A stretch of 64,000 nucleotides of DNA from Microbulbifer sp. YPW16 (GCF_021290385.1 NZ_CP089928.1:1844501-1908500); one strand, 5' to 3'; counted from the stretch's first letter, positions 39,001 to 44,753 are shown. Numbers and translations are program-made. Notes: generated by a model from the sequence alone, not told the origin.

Positions 39001-42000
39001 GTTGCCGTTGCCGTCGTACTTGCTGGTGATGGTGCTGCCGTGGGCATCGGTGGTGGTCACCAGGCGGTTCAGCGCGTCGTAGTCGAAGGTGGTGAGACGG
39101 TCTTCGTTATCGGTGCGGGTCAGCTGGTTACCGACGCGGTCGTAGCTGTAGTGCTCGGTGTAGAGAGCCCGCAGGGCGGCCTTGTCGCTGTCGGTGAGCA
39201 GGGTGGCGTCGGCGGCGTAGCCGCGCTCCGCGCGCATCTGCTGGTAGCGCGCGTCGTTGCTCTCGGCCAGGGCGTTGCCCAGGCCATCGGTCTGCGCCAC
39301 CAGCTGGTTGAACTCGTCGTAGGTGTAGGTGGTGACCTGCGCATCGTCGCGGCCGATCACAACACCGTTCGCGTCCATGTCCACACCCACTTCAACGCGG
39401 GTGCGGTTGTGGTTGGCGTCGTAGCTGTAGACGGTGTTGATGCCGTTGGCATCGGTCACCCGCACCAGCTGGTTGTCCAGGTCGTAGGCGAAGGTGGTGG
39501 CATTGCCGTCGCCGTCCACCATTTTGACTTCGTTGCCGTTGGCATCGTAGTGATGTTCGATCACGTGCCGGGTGAGTCCGCCGGTCTCCGGGTCGTACAC
39601 CTCCGGGGTGGTCTCGCGGATCATGCGGTTGTTGCGGTCGAACTCGTAGCGGGTGGTGTAGGCCTCTGCATCGCCGGACTCGGGTCCGCGCGCGTCCACC
39701 TCGGCAATCACATTGCCCACCGCATCGCGATAGAAGGTGGTGGTGCCCCCCTCTGCATCGGTCTGCTCTTCGAGCTGGTCTTCCTCGTCGTAACCGAACT
39801 TCAGCACCTGGCGCTGGCTCACCGGCAGCTGCAGGCCGGCCACAACCATCACCTGGTTGTTGTTGGCGTCGTAGCTGTAGCGGGTGATATGGCCGTTGGC
39901 GTCGGTGCGCTGGGAGAGGATGCCGTCGGCGTTGTACAGCATCTCGGTGGTGGCACCGCCATGGTTGGTCATGGTGACCCGGTTGCCCTCACCGTCGTAG
40001 CCGTAGCTGGTGGTGTAGCGGGTGCTGTTGCCGTCCGCACCGGCCACCGCCGCGGTGATGGCCTCCAGCAGCTCGCGCCGGTTGTTGAACACGTAATCGG
40101 TGGTACGGCCCTCGGCATCGGTCATGCTGGTGCGGTTGCCCACCAGGTCGTACTGGTACTGGGTCACGCGGTCCTGCGCCGGGTCCACGCTGGACGGATC
40201 CATGGTCTGGATCAGGCGGTTGTTCTTGTCGAAGAAGCGGTACACCGTGTTGCCGTTGGCATCGGTGACGCTGATGCGGTTGCCCACCGCGTCGTAGGTG
40301 TTGACGGTGGTGTGGCCTTCCGGGTCGATCACCGTCAGCAGGCGGTTGTCGTTATCGTAGGTGTAAGTGGTCACTCCGCCGTTGCCGTCGATCAACCGGG
40401 TCAGGTTGCCGAAGTGGTCGTACTCGGCGAAGGTGCGGTTGCCCTCGGCATCGATGGTCTCGATGTTGTTGCCGTAGGCATCGTAGAAGTACTGGGTCAC
40501 CTGCTGCTTGGCCGGGTCGGCCAGGTCGGTGGCATCCAGGAACACGATGCGGCGGGTGCGGTTGCCGTAGGCATCGTACTCGTAACGGGTCAGGTCACCG
40601 CCGGGGCTGCGCTCCTCCACCAGGTTCTGGTTGGCATCGTACTCGTAGAAGGTGGTGTACAGGTCCAGCAGCGCCTGCACATCCGCGGCAGTCAGGTCCG
40701 CCACCAGCGCCGCGTAACCCAGGTCCTGGCGCAGGGCCTGGTAGTGGGCATCGTCGGAGACCGTCAGCGCCACGCCGGTGGCGGAGGTGCGCGAGGCGAT
40801 CTTGTTGAAGCTGGTGTAGGTAAAGCGGGTCTCGGAGCCGTCGTTGTCCGCCAGCGTCAGCAGGTTGCCGTTGCTGTCGTAGTTGAAGTGCGAGGTGTAC
40901 AGCTCGGTCAGGGCATCCTGCTCGGCCTGGGTCAGGTTGGCCACCAGCTTGCCGTTGCCGGCCGCATCGGTATAACCCAGGTCGGCGCGCAGCTGCCGGA
41001 AGTAGGCGCTGTCGGAGTTCACCGCGCCCCAGGCGTTGCGGTCGGTCATCGACACCAGGTCGCCGTTGTCGTTGTAGGCGTAGGTGGAGTGGTAACCCTC
41101 CTGGTCCACGATCTCGGTGATATAGCCGTTGGACAGGTAGGTGTACTGCAGGCTGTGGCCCTGGCGGATGTTATCCACCTGCGCCTGGTAGCTGGTGTCG
41201 GTCGCCGCCACCGCGGCGTCGTAGGTGGCGTAGTAGCCGTTGGCCACCCGCCAGTCGACGTACTGCTGTTCGTTGGAGTAGGCGCGGGCGTTGCCGAGCG
41301 CGTCCACCACGGTGGTGGAACCGCCGTCGAAGAACTTGGAGGAGAAGGTCACGCTGGTCTCGTCGGTGGTGTTATCCACCCGGTGACCCTTGCCCTTGCT
41401 GATCTTGTCGCCCTTGGTGCTGCCCTGGCCCTCGCCATTGGTCTGGAAGGCAAAATCGTAATCGAAGGTGGTTACACCACCTTCCGCATCGGTGATGGAC
41501 GTTACCGCCTGAGAGGTTGCCTTGGTATCCCCGCGCCAGTTGACGGTTTCATAGGTGATGCTGATATCGCGCTGGGCGTAGGTCTCGGCCACGCCATCGC
41601 CATCGGCGTCCTGCTCAGAGGGCAGTTCGATGCGCTCGATAAAGCCGTTGGTGGTGTAGTGGTACTTGGTGGAGTGGCCCATGCGGTCCACCACTTCCAC
41701 AAGTCGGCCGCTCTCGTAGCGGTACTCCACCAGCACGCCGCCGGTCTCGTCGGTGACCTGGTAGAGCTGGCCGTTGAGGTAGGTGTAGTTGACCTCGTGG
41801 CCGGTGTCGTCGCGCACCTGCACCAGGCGATCGGACTCGTAGGTGTACTCCATGCGCACACCGTTGGTGTCCTCCCAGGCCAGCAGTTCGCCCTGCTTGG
41901 AGAAGGTCAGCCTGGTCTGGTCGGCACGGGTAAGCTCGAAGGCGGGATCGGTATCGCCGATGGCCCCCAGGTCGCGGATGGTCTCGTAGGCGCCGGCGCC

Positions 42001-42384
42001 GTCCACCGACACATACAGCTGGCGGGCCTCATCCCAGAAATAATCGTACAGGCTGCCATCGCCGTAGCGGACCTCCAGGTACTGGCCACCCTGCCTGACG
42101 TCCAGGCGGATGCCGGTGGAGAAGTACCAGCGGGCGTCCTCGTGGCCGTGGGCATCGCTGGCGGCCCCGCGGGCGTTGTAGGTGCGCACCAGGTTGAAGT
42201 CGTCACCCATGCTGGGCAGGTAGGCGTCCTGGTGCTGGATGAGCAGGTTGCCGTTGGAGACGTTGACGTACAGCTTCTCGTCGCCGCCCACCTGGTTGTT
42301 GGCCGTGCGTTTATTATCGTTCAGGAGTGCGTAAGAAGAGTCCAGCAGGCCCAGTTCGTTACCGCCAACAAGAGTTACAGACAT
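24046..42384 (-). CDS. Giant YD-repeat (Rhs-family) protein, copy 2, with LysM-like and lytic transglycosylase-like C-terminus
   Basis: This intact gene of 6112 codons starts at the ATG at 42384 after a GGGGAA ribosome-binding site. Order of parts: an N-terminal Rhs-type region without signal peptide; YD repeats to about residue 3860; beta-rich, fibronectin-like segments (about 3870-4430); more YD repeats to about 5170; a LysM-like module (about 5190-5242, GDSLQAIAARVYGNSSLW); a hydrophobic, glycine-rich segment (about 5278-5370) suited to membrane passage; a low-complexity acidic linker; and an SLT-type lytic transglycosylase domain (about 5925-6075) with catalytic Glu5943 in LDQESGFNP, then GIGQF and AAYNTG motifs. 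The classical DPxGL core-end motif and PAAR are not seen. The last 2 kb is more AT-rich than the YD part, so the toxin tip was probably acquired separately. Likely role: secreted toxin that attacks peptidoglycan. Confidence 0.93.
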   Translation of the reverse strand: MSVTLVGGNELGLLDSSYALLNDNKRTANNQVGGDEKLYVNVSNGNLLIQHQDAYLPSMGDDFNLVRTYNARGAASDAHGHEDARWYFSTGIRLDVRQGGQYLEVRYGDGSLYDYFWDEARQLYVSVDGAGAYETIRDLGAIGDTDPAFELTRADQTRLTFSKQGELLAWEDTNGVRMEYTYESDRLVQVRDDTGHEVNYTYLNGQLYQVTDETGGVLVEYRYESGRLVEVVDRMGHSTKYHYTTNGFIERIELPSEQDADGDGVAETYAQRDISITYETVNWRGDTKATSQAVTSITDAEGGVTTFDYDFAFQTNGEGQGSTKGDKISKGKGHRVDNTTDETSVTFSSKFFDGGSTTVVDALGNARAYSNEQQYVDWRVANGYYATYDAAVAATDTSYQAQVDNIRQGHSLQYTYLSNGYITEIVDQEGYHSTYAYNDNGDLVSMTDRNAWGAVNSDSAYFRQLRADLGYTDAAGNGKLVANLTQAEQDALTELYTSHFNYDSNGNLLTLADNDGSETRFTYTSFNKIASRTSATGVALTVSDDAHYQALRQDLGYAALVADLTAADVQALLDLYTTFYEYDANQNLVEERSPGGDLTRYEYDAYGNRTRRIVFLDATDLADPAKQQVTQYFYDAYGNNIETIDAEGNRTFAEYDHFGNLTRLIDGNGGVTTYTYDNDNRLLTVIDPEGHTTVNTYDAVGNRISVTDANGNTVYRFFDKNNRLIQTMDPSSVDPAQDRVTQYQYDLVGNRTSMTDAEGRTTDYVFNNRRELLEAITAAVAGADGNSTRYTTSYGYDGEGNRVTMTNHGGATTEMLYNADGILSQRTDANGHITRYSYDANNNQVMVVAGLQLPVSQRQVLKFGYDEEDQLEEQTDAEGGTTTFYRDAVGNVIAEVDARGPESGDAEAYTTRYEFDRNNRMIRETTPEVYDPETGGLTRHVIEHHYDANGNEVKMVDGDGNATTFAYDLDNQLVRVTDANGINTVYSYDANHNRTRVEVGVDMDANGVVIGRDDAQVTTYTYDEFNQLVAQTDGLGNALAESNDARYQQMRAERGYAADATLLTDSDKAALRALYTEHYSYDRVGNQLTRTDNEDRLTTFDYDALNRLVTTTDAHGSTITSKYDGNGNLVERKDQNGNITTYAYDALDRLTDTTNAIGTVTHNDYDDFGNVTSTTEAFGTAEARETQFVYNLNNWVVQQTDPEQHTVAYRYDAVGNRVEVTDGRGNPTQTVYDALDRVIKVIDAEGFETQYEYDGANNRVGIIDARGGVTRIDYDGGNRQVAMTDAEGRVTQYDYDVRGNRIAMRTAAGTADEQLTVFEYDAENNLRSVTDGEGNVTTNDYDRVYNRISVVDGNGNETTSAFDALNRLVSVTNAENETTTYSYDAVGNRLTTTDALGRVTSWAYDAVNRVTTQTDAHGVQTTYTYDAVDNRTSITAAANTAQAATTVFEYDLDDRLVREVDAMGGERRYSYDPNDNRTTVIDENGNATVYTYDRNNRVTDIQDPEGGITHYSYDGNGNRTQVIDPRGNATTSYFNANNEVVLEVDAEGYATSRVYDNNGNVASQTLHMTPVGAVTPGTEPTVVAGADDQTVTFDYDQVNRLTARVDGEGNTTTYSYDGVGNQLTVTDGNGNTTVNTYDMVNRLVTVTNAEDETTVYTYDDVGNRVSMVDGNGHITSYTYDGLNRVVTETNAENETTTYAYDAVGNRIGMTDALGRETVYVYDLNNRMVKQVNADLVETTYAYDEAGNRTSMTAAANTAQAATTLYAYDGNNRVTDMTDAEGVVTHYVLDANGNAVEEHRAYGTAEARVSFTTFDKNNRATHVQDPEGGVTEYRYDAADNRVAVIDARGNVTTNYFDRANRGVATVDAEGYLTERSFDGVGNVTSQTLYAQPVSSVDPSVVPTPVADPAQDQTVTFEYDMVDRLTARTDGEGSTTSYTYDEVGNQLTVTDGNGNTTVNTYDMVDRLLTSTNAEGETTAYSYDDVGNRVTMVDGNNHATTYEYDLLNQLVAETNAENETTRYDYDAVGNRISSTDALGRETRWEYDLNNRVTKEINADLVETTYAYDELGNRTSMTVAANTALAQTTAYSYDLNNRLVSSTDALQQTTSYGYDANGNRVSVTDPRGNTVVSYFDKTNQQTAQVDAEGYVTTWTYDAAGNRVGQTLFMAPVTGADPAVPPSPVAGADDQAVVYEFDRANRLAAQVNGEGDRTEYTYDGVGNQLTVTDGNGNTTVNTYDAANRLLTSTNAEGETTSYTYDEVGNRLAMTDGNGHTTSYGYDQVNRLVTVTNAENETTRYGYDAVGNRISETDALLRETTWEYDVLNRVVKETAADLVETTYAYDEVGNRTSMTVAANTADAVTTSYTYDDNNQLRSETNALNQTVSYDYDANGNRVAMTDARGNTTSYTFDKNNRLTHVTDPELHTVEYRYDAADNQVEMIDARGNVTTNYFDRANRQVASVDAEGFMVQRSYDDAGNLQTETRYMTALGSVDPSALPTPVAGPDDQVVTFEYDRADRLTARISGEGFRTEYSYDEVGNRTSVRQHRDLAGTDIAETRFFFDSVNREVAQLSAEGYLTETVYDDVGNVKSVTLYNERASVIDGVPQAQAGDTGRTTSYDYDAINQVVSETSALDVVTAYTYDERGNRTAVIEAQGTADERSTLYTYDQANRVTDITDAEGVVTHYELDANGNIVEAHEAFGTADVRVTYNSYDKNNRITQTVDPLGVASTFAYDGNGNLSSQTLAVGLAEARTESFEYDRNNRQTAQVNGEGERTEFTYDGAGNRTGVIVAPGLPEQQSTSYEYDLDNRQVALVDGEGMRVEYVLDGAGNKRETIQAVGVAGLERHTYYDYDLDNRITQVQDPMGGVTQYEYDVLGNQTRIIDANGGEQLNTFDKLGRMLTSLSPAGTLTVNTYDQRGNILTATQSFADGSDARTTTYAYDLLDRQVAITDGEGFTTSIDYDAFGNQTLVTVGQYLVDPAAAGYDADKAARAHVQTNGFTYDAADRMLTMTDGEGNVTAYAYDAVGNRTSMTEAANSLDGTAPRTTEYFYDKANRQVRVENPAGGVTENVYDEAGNKQLERVLQSSIGGVEVWTETGYEYDANGRMTAMIDDYDTRTEYHLDAMGNQVEIRYAAGTAEQRSVWMEYDLNNRKTADIDGEQNRTEYRYDALGNRTQTIDALGRVARYYFDGANRLSAILDPEGTLNTFAYDSVGNQVEARLYANRYTGPVDDFTAPVGTASSDDRVTLTDYDRTSRAVSVTEADGSVTQNRYDAAGNLLQETLYANTSDPRTRSYTYDLNNRIETFTDVDGTVTHFSWDAANNKTGEKIVSATDPNAVRETVYAYDLNNRQVQQVFDPQGLNLVQSTAYDKAGNIITQTDANGNSVHYAYDLANRILSETNDLGEATEYTYDRVGNIKTMEDPRNVVTEYEYDDNNRVTRELGATVQVYTLGMENPVTQRLEITRSYDAFGNEVQTVDAAGYTTTRYFDANGRQVAELSADNVLTEWSYNAFGEKASETLYMTRLASAAHTDPSVRPTGLGDTRTTDMSYDRMGRLTRTVYPQVTVTSVDTSTGEPVATTGEVRPEATTVYDDFGNAIEVTDKNGNTTYAWYDDKDRLLAQVDPEGYLVEWDYDAQDNVLEQRVYTQPLDTTGITSATRPAAPAGEVYTVNKTYDAANRVIEERSPLVDVLDNDGVQTRERVLTLYTYDGKGNQTSRTVAAGTSQEATEYSYYDAADRKVAVINSDRVLHTYSYDENGNLTERKRYYNAVAAGVNLASLSGDTAFATLVASHTNDQATTMGYDAGNRQTSETDLMDAANDADDITKTIRYNARGEQTWAQDGDGFVTEMAYDAAGRITKNISPDGTGSTIQYDAAGNQTLVYTGEIDSVAQPVNDDAINAEFGDMLVISWNMPQGVDQKSWVVWGSTSQADITVDGQPAYDNQSAELGTWFSDTGEVYIPSEEFGEGEALYFRVVTADRAGNLAWSEEKVLRVPPTLGAIDVDRIDSDTTTITVEAGSNAQNVALKYGTAGATSTATPVAMQPNGDGTWTVTIDGVTNLDEKSFRISWQDAAGTDYESTEKTFVASDPHVGVTTQLGETTVMSGETTSYIINLDTRVPAETASQFSTVVATLTDANGDTVTAAVEGVDNGDGTWSYLLDLGTSASPLAAGSYQISLEGAYADTSVFGAQELLLDQFSVELSETAALSGTRQGLTWQAADVGTEAGRTQLVLVDGQWVQSTRNADGQLFVSTELAPGTHSYNAFYGEQVGTGYSLDISSTEITEEVDDPENPGTTITNVLGYDQDFSLTLDPAEVANINGDLTLSWRAAGSGLDFTDSTVMAFDGTSHAATLSQLQEGAYDVKLSYTDADGNEVIVQWLRLDSDQVTSGTSQNYTGNSVTVLGSETGGSINVAANGLIDFSTGLYSGPGGDERNYVDITLDSNNNPGGTRTTNGVDAGYFTANRYNALNQLVATNEGNGIWRHFGVDANGNQVATYTTGENGDDLAAATEVRDSYAVFDGRNRMVTEYGVATGVFGETGLVRPETTYGYDVQDNQVSVTDARGYNTSRDFNALGMMTWENDNRTGITYHHYDRLGNETKMVDQLGNETSKRYDTAGRLVEEINGEGDLKRYTYDAFGRRVSMSVVDTVGSLGERTTSFVYDNRDRLVKQTDAGGNELRFDYDNRDNRTHSWDIANDLTRQEYDGLNRVTLTEYEGVNGNLVTETRQYDAYGNLIAEKDAAGRVTSHEYGAFGRKIATIDQGGRKVVYEYDEFGNQVREYRPVTTSAINTGLWNFGFDGAELSREDFRFEFGKLYRSWDLFGTSGTSYSSGPDIHREYDDAGRLLTVWDKKTDIATTYQYDEMGNRMSEVVAEVDVNGDPTKTLRNISYDYDETGQMSRWHDSVTGQHLNYLWDAAGNQKRVYTDVGYAGEAVNHWYNYDGANRVTQMLDGQAGDIISGFTYDGLGQRAIWSNNGTDVTYRYNDSGWVTDAVWTDDKGVHWKSLWEYDADGNVTSYETWETDANEVLQSRETYSHTTYSANGISTFSDSDDQKTYSTYDDSGRLLKTKLVTEDATYTYTYYYHGDGREQKIVGKGDAKGTSTYTYDANDKLTRLDKGKGDNQDSKEYLTFVYNNDGQILYRYHDEGTDNDISETEYQYANGHAVGEKKTWANGDVEEQLDTGDYNLMQNIGEDYPSGAVTSVTAVDGDSLQAIAARVYGNSSLWFVLAAANGLDPSQPIKGGTRISVPNTVETGRLDADTHKVYNENDIIGSTLPNMKTPDSGDDCGNILMIIIVVVIAVVATWATGGLASAFLGSAGTFLGLSGTAASIAAFAVAGAIVGAAASIVQQGLFIALGYQESFNWKDVAAGAVAGAFTGAAQGLGAAAKAAEAVGKTVKYAKTAATALKVAGAASKQLITSGKITSWSSLAAAAISPTKGADGQTTALGSITGLSDTAVQMVTPWLDVAETYIREGELTTSDWTSAIGNTIGAAVGSTDKFQVGGSNLGANMLIGGAMSLFDKEAGQSYIANAVGNEIGSWAGAKLVEKSGLQSWAQEKQKDARKQMEEYYASDAFEDDGFNRLTESVADVVSGIGEDFANAGKSIAGLFSGNAGGEQLVGQDSIGLDYDDQLLFASAGLGNGMSDVPTWGQVMAYQAAGGELTSEQREALGLEQIGGEDLPAGVVTTSEVLPDGTEYVTGGEPPLLAEVDSGEVIEADNAVLLAEFDAVETESMSSEGAAAIAAETGVSEEEIAAFLESQDKLLQLKAQLGGGYQQLDDAEGLHDLVLELSDGTDAGAALKAALTDADGNFNDSYGKDFGQLSRKALDAALGTLGDQRVEIATNMTGEQKKGFVTELWDRGLKEIDYKGGKRFTLDASEGEVMLMQQVLNTEGLNAGTVDGSFGLYRSETSAFTSNTAKAAGAFVYEDKILAAARDEGVDPAFLFAILDQESGFNPNAISHTNAKGIGQFTTEAARDTGLLNEPGEAEFDYRTDPEKAIKASAAYLKTRIDAFSQDAADSLENLKFAAAAYNTGRGAINDDIKERFGTSPSPFGNKDLKWDDLAATVVTTNDFGQKVNTPSPVRDEGLKYVERIFYSDISNGQERGLKYQSYDDRYGSGN

Positions 42385-42448
42385 TTTGAGTTCCCCAGGA
42401 ATTCAATTGGCACGAGCGCGGCCGTGCGATTTTTCTTGATTTGTCTGG

Positions 42449-42475
42449 TTTTCCTGACGGGAGAACTAACGTTTA
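42449..42475 (-). promoter_or_regulatory. Candidate sigma-28-like promoter of giant YD gene copy 2
   Basis: The minus strand reads TAAACGTT, 11 bases, CAGGAAAA. The TAAA is 88 bp from the start codon, compared with 90 bp in copy 1, and both genes also share TTGTCT and GTTTAGG on the plus strand here. The -10 half is poor (4 of 8). It is offered only because of the conserved position and the sigma-28-family gene next door. Confidence 0.25.
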
Positions 42476-42492
42476 GGCGCACGATTCATTTA

Positions 42493-42508
42493 TGTGACGC
42501 GAATCACA
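42493..42508. promoter_or_regulatory. CRP/Vfr-type operator upstream of giant YD gene copy 2
   Basis: TGTGA, six bases (CGCGAA), TCACA is a perfect match to both half-sites of the CRP consensus. Its centre lies about 116 bp upstream of the start codon and about 58 bp upstream of the start point expected from the candidate promoter, a usual place for class I activation. No counterpart is seen before copy 1. Confidence 0.55.
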
Positions 42509-42593
42509 ACCCACTGGGAGAGAGACACGTCCTGAACAGCACAGGGCACTGGATTGGCTTTATCGAGGGAATGGCAAGGTGAATGGCTGCGGG

Positions 42594-43304
42594 CTAGACG
42601 AGGCTTACATGGTCCCGCTGTCGGAGAAGTTCACGAAGGCGAGTCAGGGCCTCCTTGTGGATTTGGGAGATTCGCCCTTTGGAAAGTTGCAGCTCCTGGC
42701 CGATATCGGAAAAGGACTTGAATTCAAAATAGTGACCACGCACTACCATATACTGCTTGGCAGGCAATTTTTTCACCAGCGTTGAAATACTGCGCAAAAG
42801 CTGGTCGTAATGATGGCTGGCATAGGGGTCACCATGGTCACGGGCCTGCTCACCCGCCATGATTGCATCCAGCTGGAATCCCACTGCCAGGTTCAGGATC
42901 GCATCGACAAAGCCTGCGAAATCGACATCGCCATTACCTATCAGCGATTCGTTCCTTTCTTCCATGGCCCTTTTATAGAACTCGTACTGGCTCGCGCTTT
43001 CGGTCATTTTCGGGAGCCCGTTAAGGATTGCACCCCGAATCCGGTAACCGGCAAACGTCGAAAACTTTACCCCTTCGCGGATATCGAAGCGGTCGAGAGC
43101 CTCAATCAGCCCGAGCAGGGCAAACTGCAGGTAATCCTCGTATGAGACCGTATCGACAATCCGGCCCGCATAAAATTTACCCGCAATCTTCGCAGCGAGA
43201 CCGCGATGCATGAGAATCAACTTTTCCCTTGCGGAACGGTCACCCTCTGAGAACGAATCCCACAGTGCTGCTTCTTGACTGGAACTATCGAGCATCCCTG
43301 CCAT
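42594..43304 (-). CDS. fliA: Sigma-28 (FliA)-family RNA polymerase sigma factor
   Basis: The 236-residue protein has sigma region 2 (YEDYLQFALLGLIEALDRFD followed by KFSTFAGYRIRGAILNGL) and a C-terminal region 4 helix-turn-helix (FSDIGQELQLSKGRISQIHK). The length fits FliA. Region 3 is much diverged from motility FliA. It is the last gene of the flagellar-type block, 9 bp after fliP, whereas in classical clusters fliA is usually near flhF, flhG or fliC. The next gene in the same direction is giant YD copy 2, 209 bp away with no terminator in between. A dedicated role in switching on the YD genes is a good inference. No anti-sigma factor FlgM is seen. Confidence 0.85.
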   Translation of the reverse strand: MAGMLDSSSQEAALWDSFSEGDRSAREKLILMHRGLAAKIAGKFYAGRIVDTVSYEDYLQFALLGLIEALDRFDIREGVKFSTFAGYRIRGAILNGLPKMTESASQYEFYKRAMEERNESLIGNGDVDFAGFVDAILNLAVGFQLDAIMAGEQARDHGDPYASHHYDQLLRSISTLVKKLPAKQYMVVRGHYFEFKSFSDIGQELQLSKGRISQIHKEALTRLRELLRQRDHVSLV

Positions 43305-43313
43305 TGGCGCGCT

Positions 43314-44045
43314 CTACACAAAACTGTTCATCAATGACAGGGTTACGAGACTCCAGCCATCAATCAGGACAAACACCAGGATCTTGATAGGAAGCGAAAT
43401 CATCATCGGCGGGACCATCATCATACCCAGTGACATCAACATGCTGGCCACAACAATATCCACAAGCAGAAATGGGATAAAAATGATAAAGCCAATCTGG
43501 AACGCGGTCCTGAGTTCGCTGAGGAGGAATGCGGGCACCAGTGCAGAGAGTTCCACATCATCAACCTTGCCAGGAGGGTCGTCGGCCATTATCTCGTAGA
43601 TCAACTCAAGGTCTTCTTCCCTGGTCTGCCGCAGCATGAAGCTCCGCAGGGGCTGCACGCCCCGATCAAGGGCGGCTTCGGAGCCGATTTCCTCATTTGT
43701 ATAGGGTTGGTATGCCTGACTGTTAATCTCCTCGATGACAGGCTTCATGCTGAACAGGGTGAGTATCAGCGCAAGACTGACCAGCACCATATTTGGCGGT
43801 GTCTGCTGCATGCCCAACGCATGCCGCAACATAGCCAGCACCAGGATGATACGGGTGAAGGAGGTCATGACTATCAGGATGCCCGGCGCAAGGCTAAGCA
43901 CCGTCATACCCAGCAGAATCTTCAGCGCCAGGCTTAGATCCGCGCCCCCATCATCAAACTGGATATCAACACCAGGGAATGACACATCGGCAGCGGCAAC
44001 AATCCCTGGCAAAAGAGCCAGGAGAATGAACAACAATGACCTCAT
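43314..44045 (-). CDS. fliP: Type III export gate protein FliP
   Basis: The 243-residue protein has an N-terminal signal peptide and the FliP signatures LAPGILIVMTSFTRIILVLAMLRHALG in the first membrane hairpin and AFQIGFIIFIPFLLVDIVVASMLMSLGM in the C-terminal half. FliP forms the core of the inner-membrane export channel with FliQ and FliR. Length is normal. It overlaps fliO by 4 bp, so the two are translationally coupled. Confidence 0.96.
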   Translation of the reverse strand: MRSLLFILLALLPGIVAAADVSFPGVDIQFDDGGADLSLALKILLGMTVLSLAPGILIVMTSFTRIILVLAMLRHALGMQQTPPNMVLVSLALILTLFSMKPVIEEINSQAYQPYTNEEIGSEAALDRGVQPLRSFMLRQTREEDLELIYEIMADDPPGKVDDVELSALVPAFLLSELRTAFQIGFIIFIPFLLVDIVVASMLMSLGMMMVPPMMISLPIKILVFVLIDGWSLVTLSLMNSFV

Positions 44046-44401
44046 GCTTCTACATCTTTTTCTGTTTTATCTACTACGGTGAGGTTGTTCCCCATTTCCG
44101 CTACCAGGTATTCCTTGCCTTTCCAGGAAATTGAATACAGCGTAAGGCTATTACTGACACGCTTTCGCTCTTGCAGGCCTATTTCGGCAGTGTTACCGCC
44201 AGTACTACTGCCCTGCCCCCGCCAGTGAACATAGGCCTTTAGGGCAACAAAAGTCAGGCCCAGAAGCACCAGCACCGAAAGCAGCGCCTTGGCAAAGGTC
44301 CAGACAAGGAAATCAGTCCCTGCCTGGGCCATAGCAACAGGGCTATTGGAAACTAACAGCACGGCTGCAAACCGCAGTCCATTTGCCCGACATTTCACCA
44401 C
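44042..44401 (-). CDS. fliO: FliO-like export gate assembly protein
   Basis: The 119-residue protein has an N-terminal hydrophobic stretch, a transmembrane segment at about residues 34-55 (FAKALLSVLVLLGLTFVALK) and a small cytoplasmic domain with the L-T-L-Y-S-I-S-W-K-G-K-E-Y-L-V pattern. FliO helps FliP assemble. Recognition is partly by position between fliN and fliP, because FliO sequences are poorly conserved. Confidence 0.8.
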   Translation of the reverse strand: MVKCRANGLRFAAVLLVSNSPVAMAQAGTDFLVWTFAKALLSVLVLLGLTFVALKAYVHWRGQGSSTGGNTAEIGLQERKRVSNSLTLYSISWKGKEYLVAEMGNNLTVVDKTEKDVEA

Positions 44402-44419
44402 TGGGACTCCTTATGCCTG

Positions 44420-44734
44420 TCAGGATACCGCTTTGTTGGCATTATCAATCTCGGTAATCCTGACACCCAGTGAATCGCCCTGCGAGGCCAATACACCCCT
44501 GGCAACCAATGCACCGTTAACAAATACATCCACGGGCTCATCAACCTTTTTATCCAGGGAAAGAAGTTCTCCTTTTTTCAGGTTAAACAGCTCCTCCACG
44601 GATATACGGGCACTACCGACGGAGACGCGAAGCTCGACTTGCACATGCCGGATCATATCCACTGATGGAGGAACAACGGTCGCGCCCTCACTGTCCTGCG
44701 TCAATTCCTGAAGTTCCACATCCAAAGTTTCCAC
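44420..44734 (-). CDS. fliN: FliN, C-ring SPOA protein
   Basis: The 104-residue protein ends in a SPOA domain (VQVELRVSVGSARISVEELFNLKKGELLSLD... VNGALVARGVLASQGDSLGVRI), the form typical of FliN and SctQ. It builds the cytoplasmic ring below the export gate and binds FliH to dock the ATPase. Size is normal. It lies 19 bp after fliM. Confidence 0.93.
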   Translation of the reverse strand: METLDVELQELTQDSEGATVVPPSVDMIRHVQVELRVSVGSARISVEELFNLKKGELLSLDKKVDEPVDVFVNGALVARGVLASQGDSLGVRITEIDNANKAVS

Positions 44735-44753
44735 AACAACTACCTCTCAACTG

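Noticed and set aside
24046-42384. T6SS Rhs effector
   Set aside because: No PAAR, VgrG, Hcp, EagR chaperone or T6SS gene is seen in the window, and the DPxGL core end is not found. A T6SS elsewhere in the genome cannot be excluded.
1-42384. Tc toxin complex B/C component
   Set aside because: No SpvB or TcaC-type N-terminal domain and no TcA gene nearby; size and C-terminal parts do not fit.
26266-42582. Plus-strand open frames of 1693 and 3590 codons antisense to giant gene 2
   Set aside because: Same reason: mirror image of the YD repeats, low complexity, no start signals.
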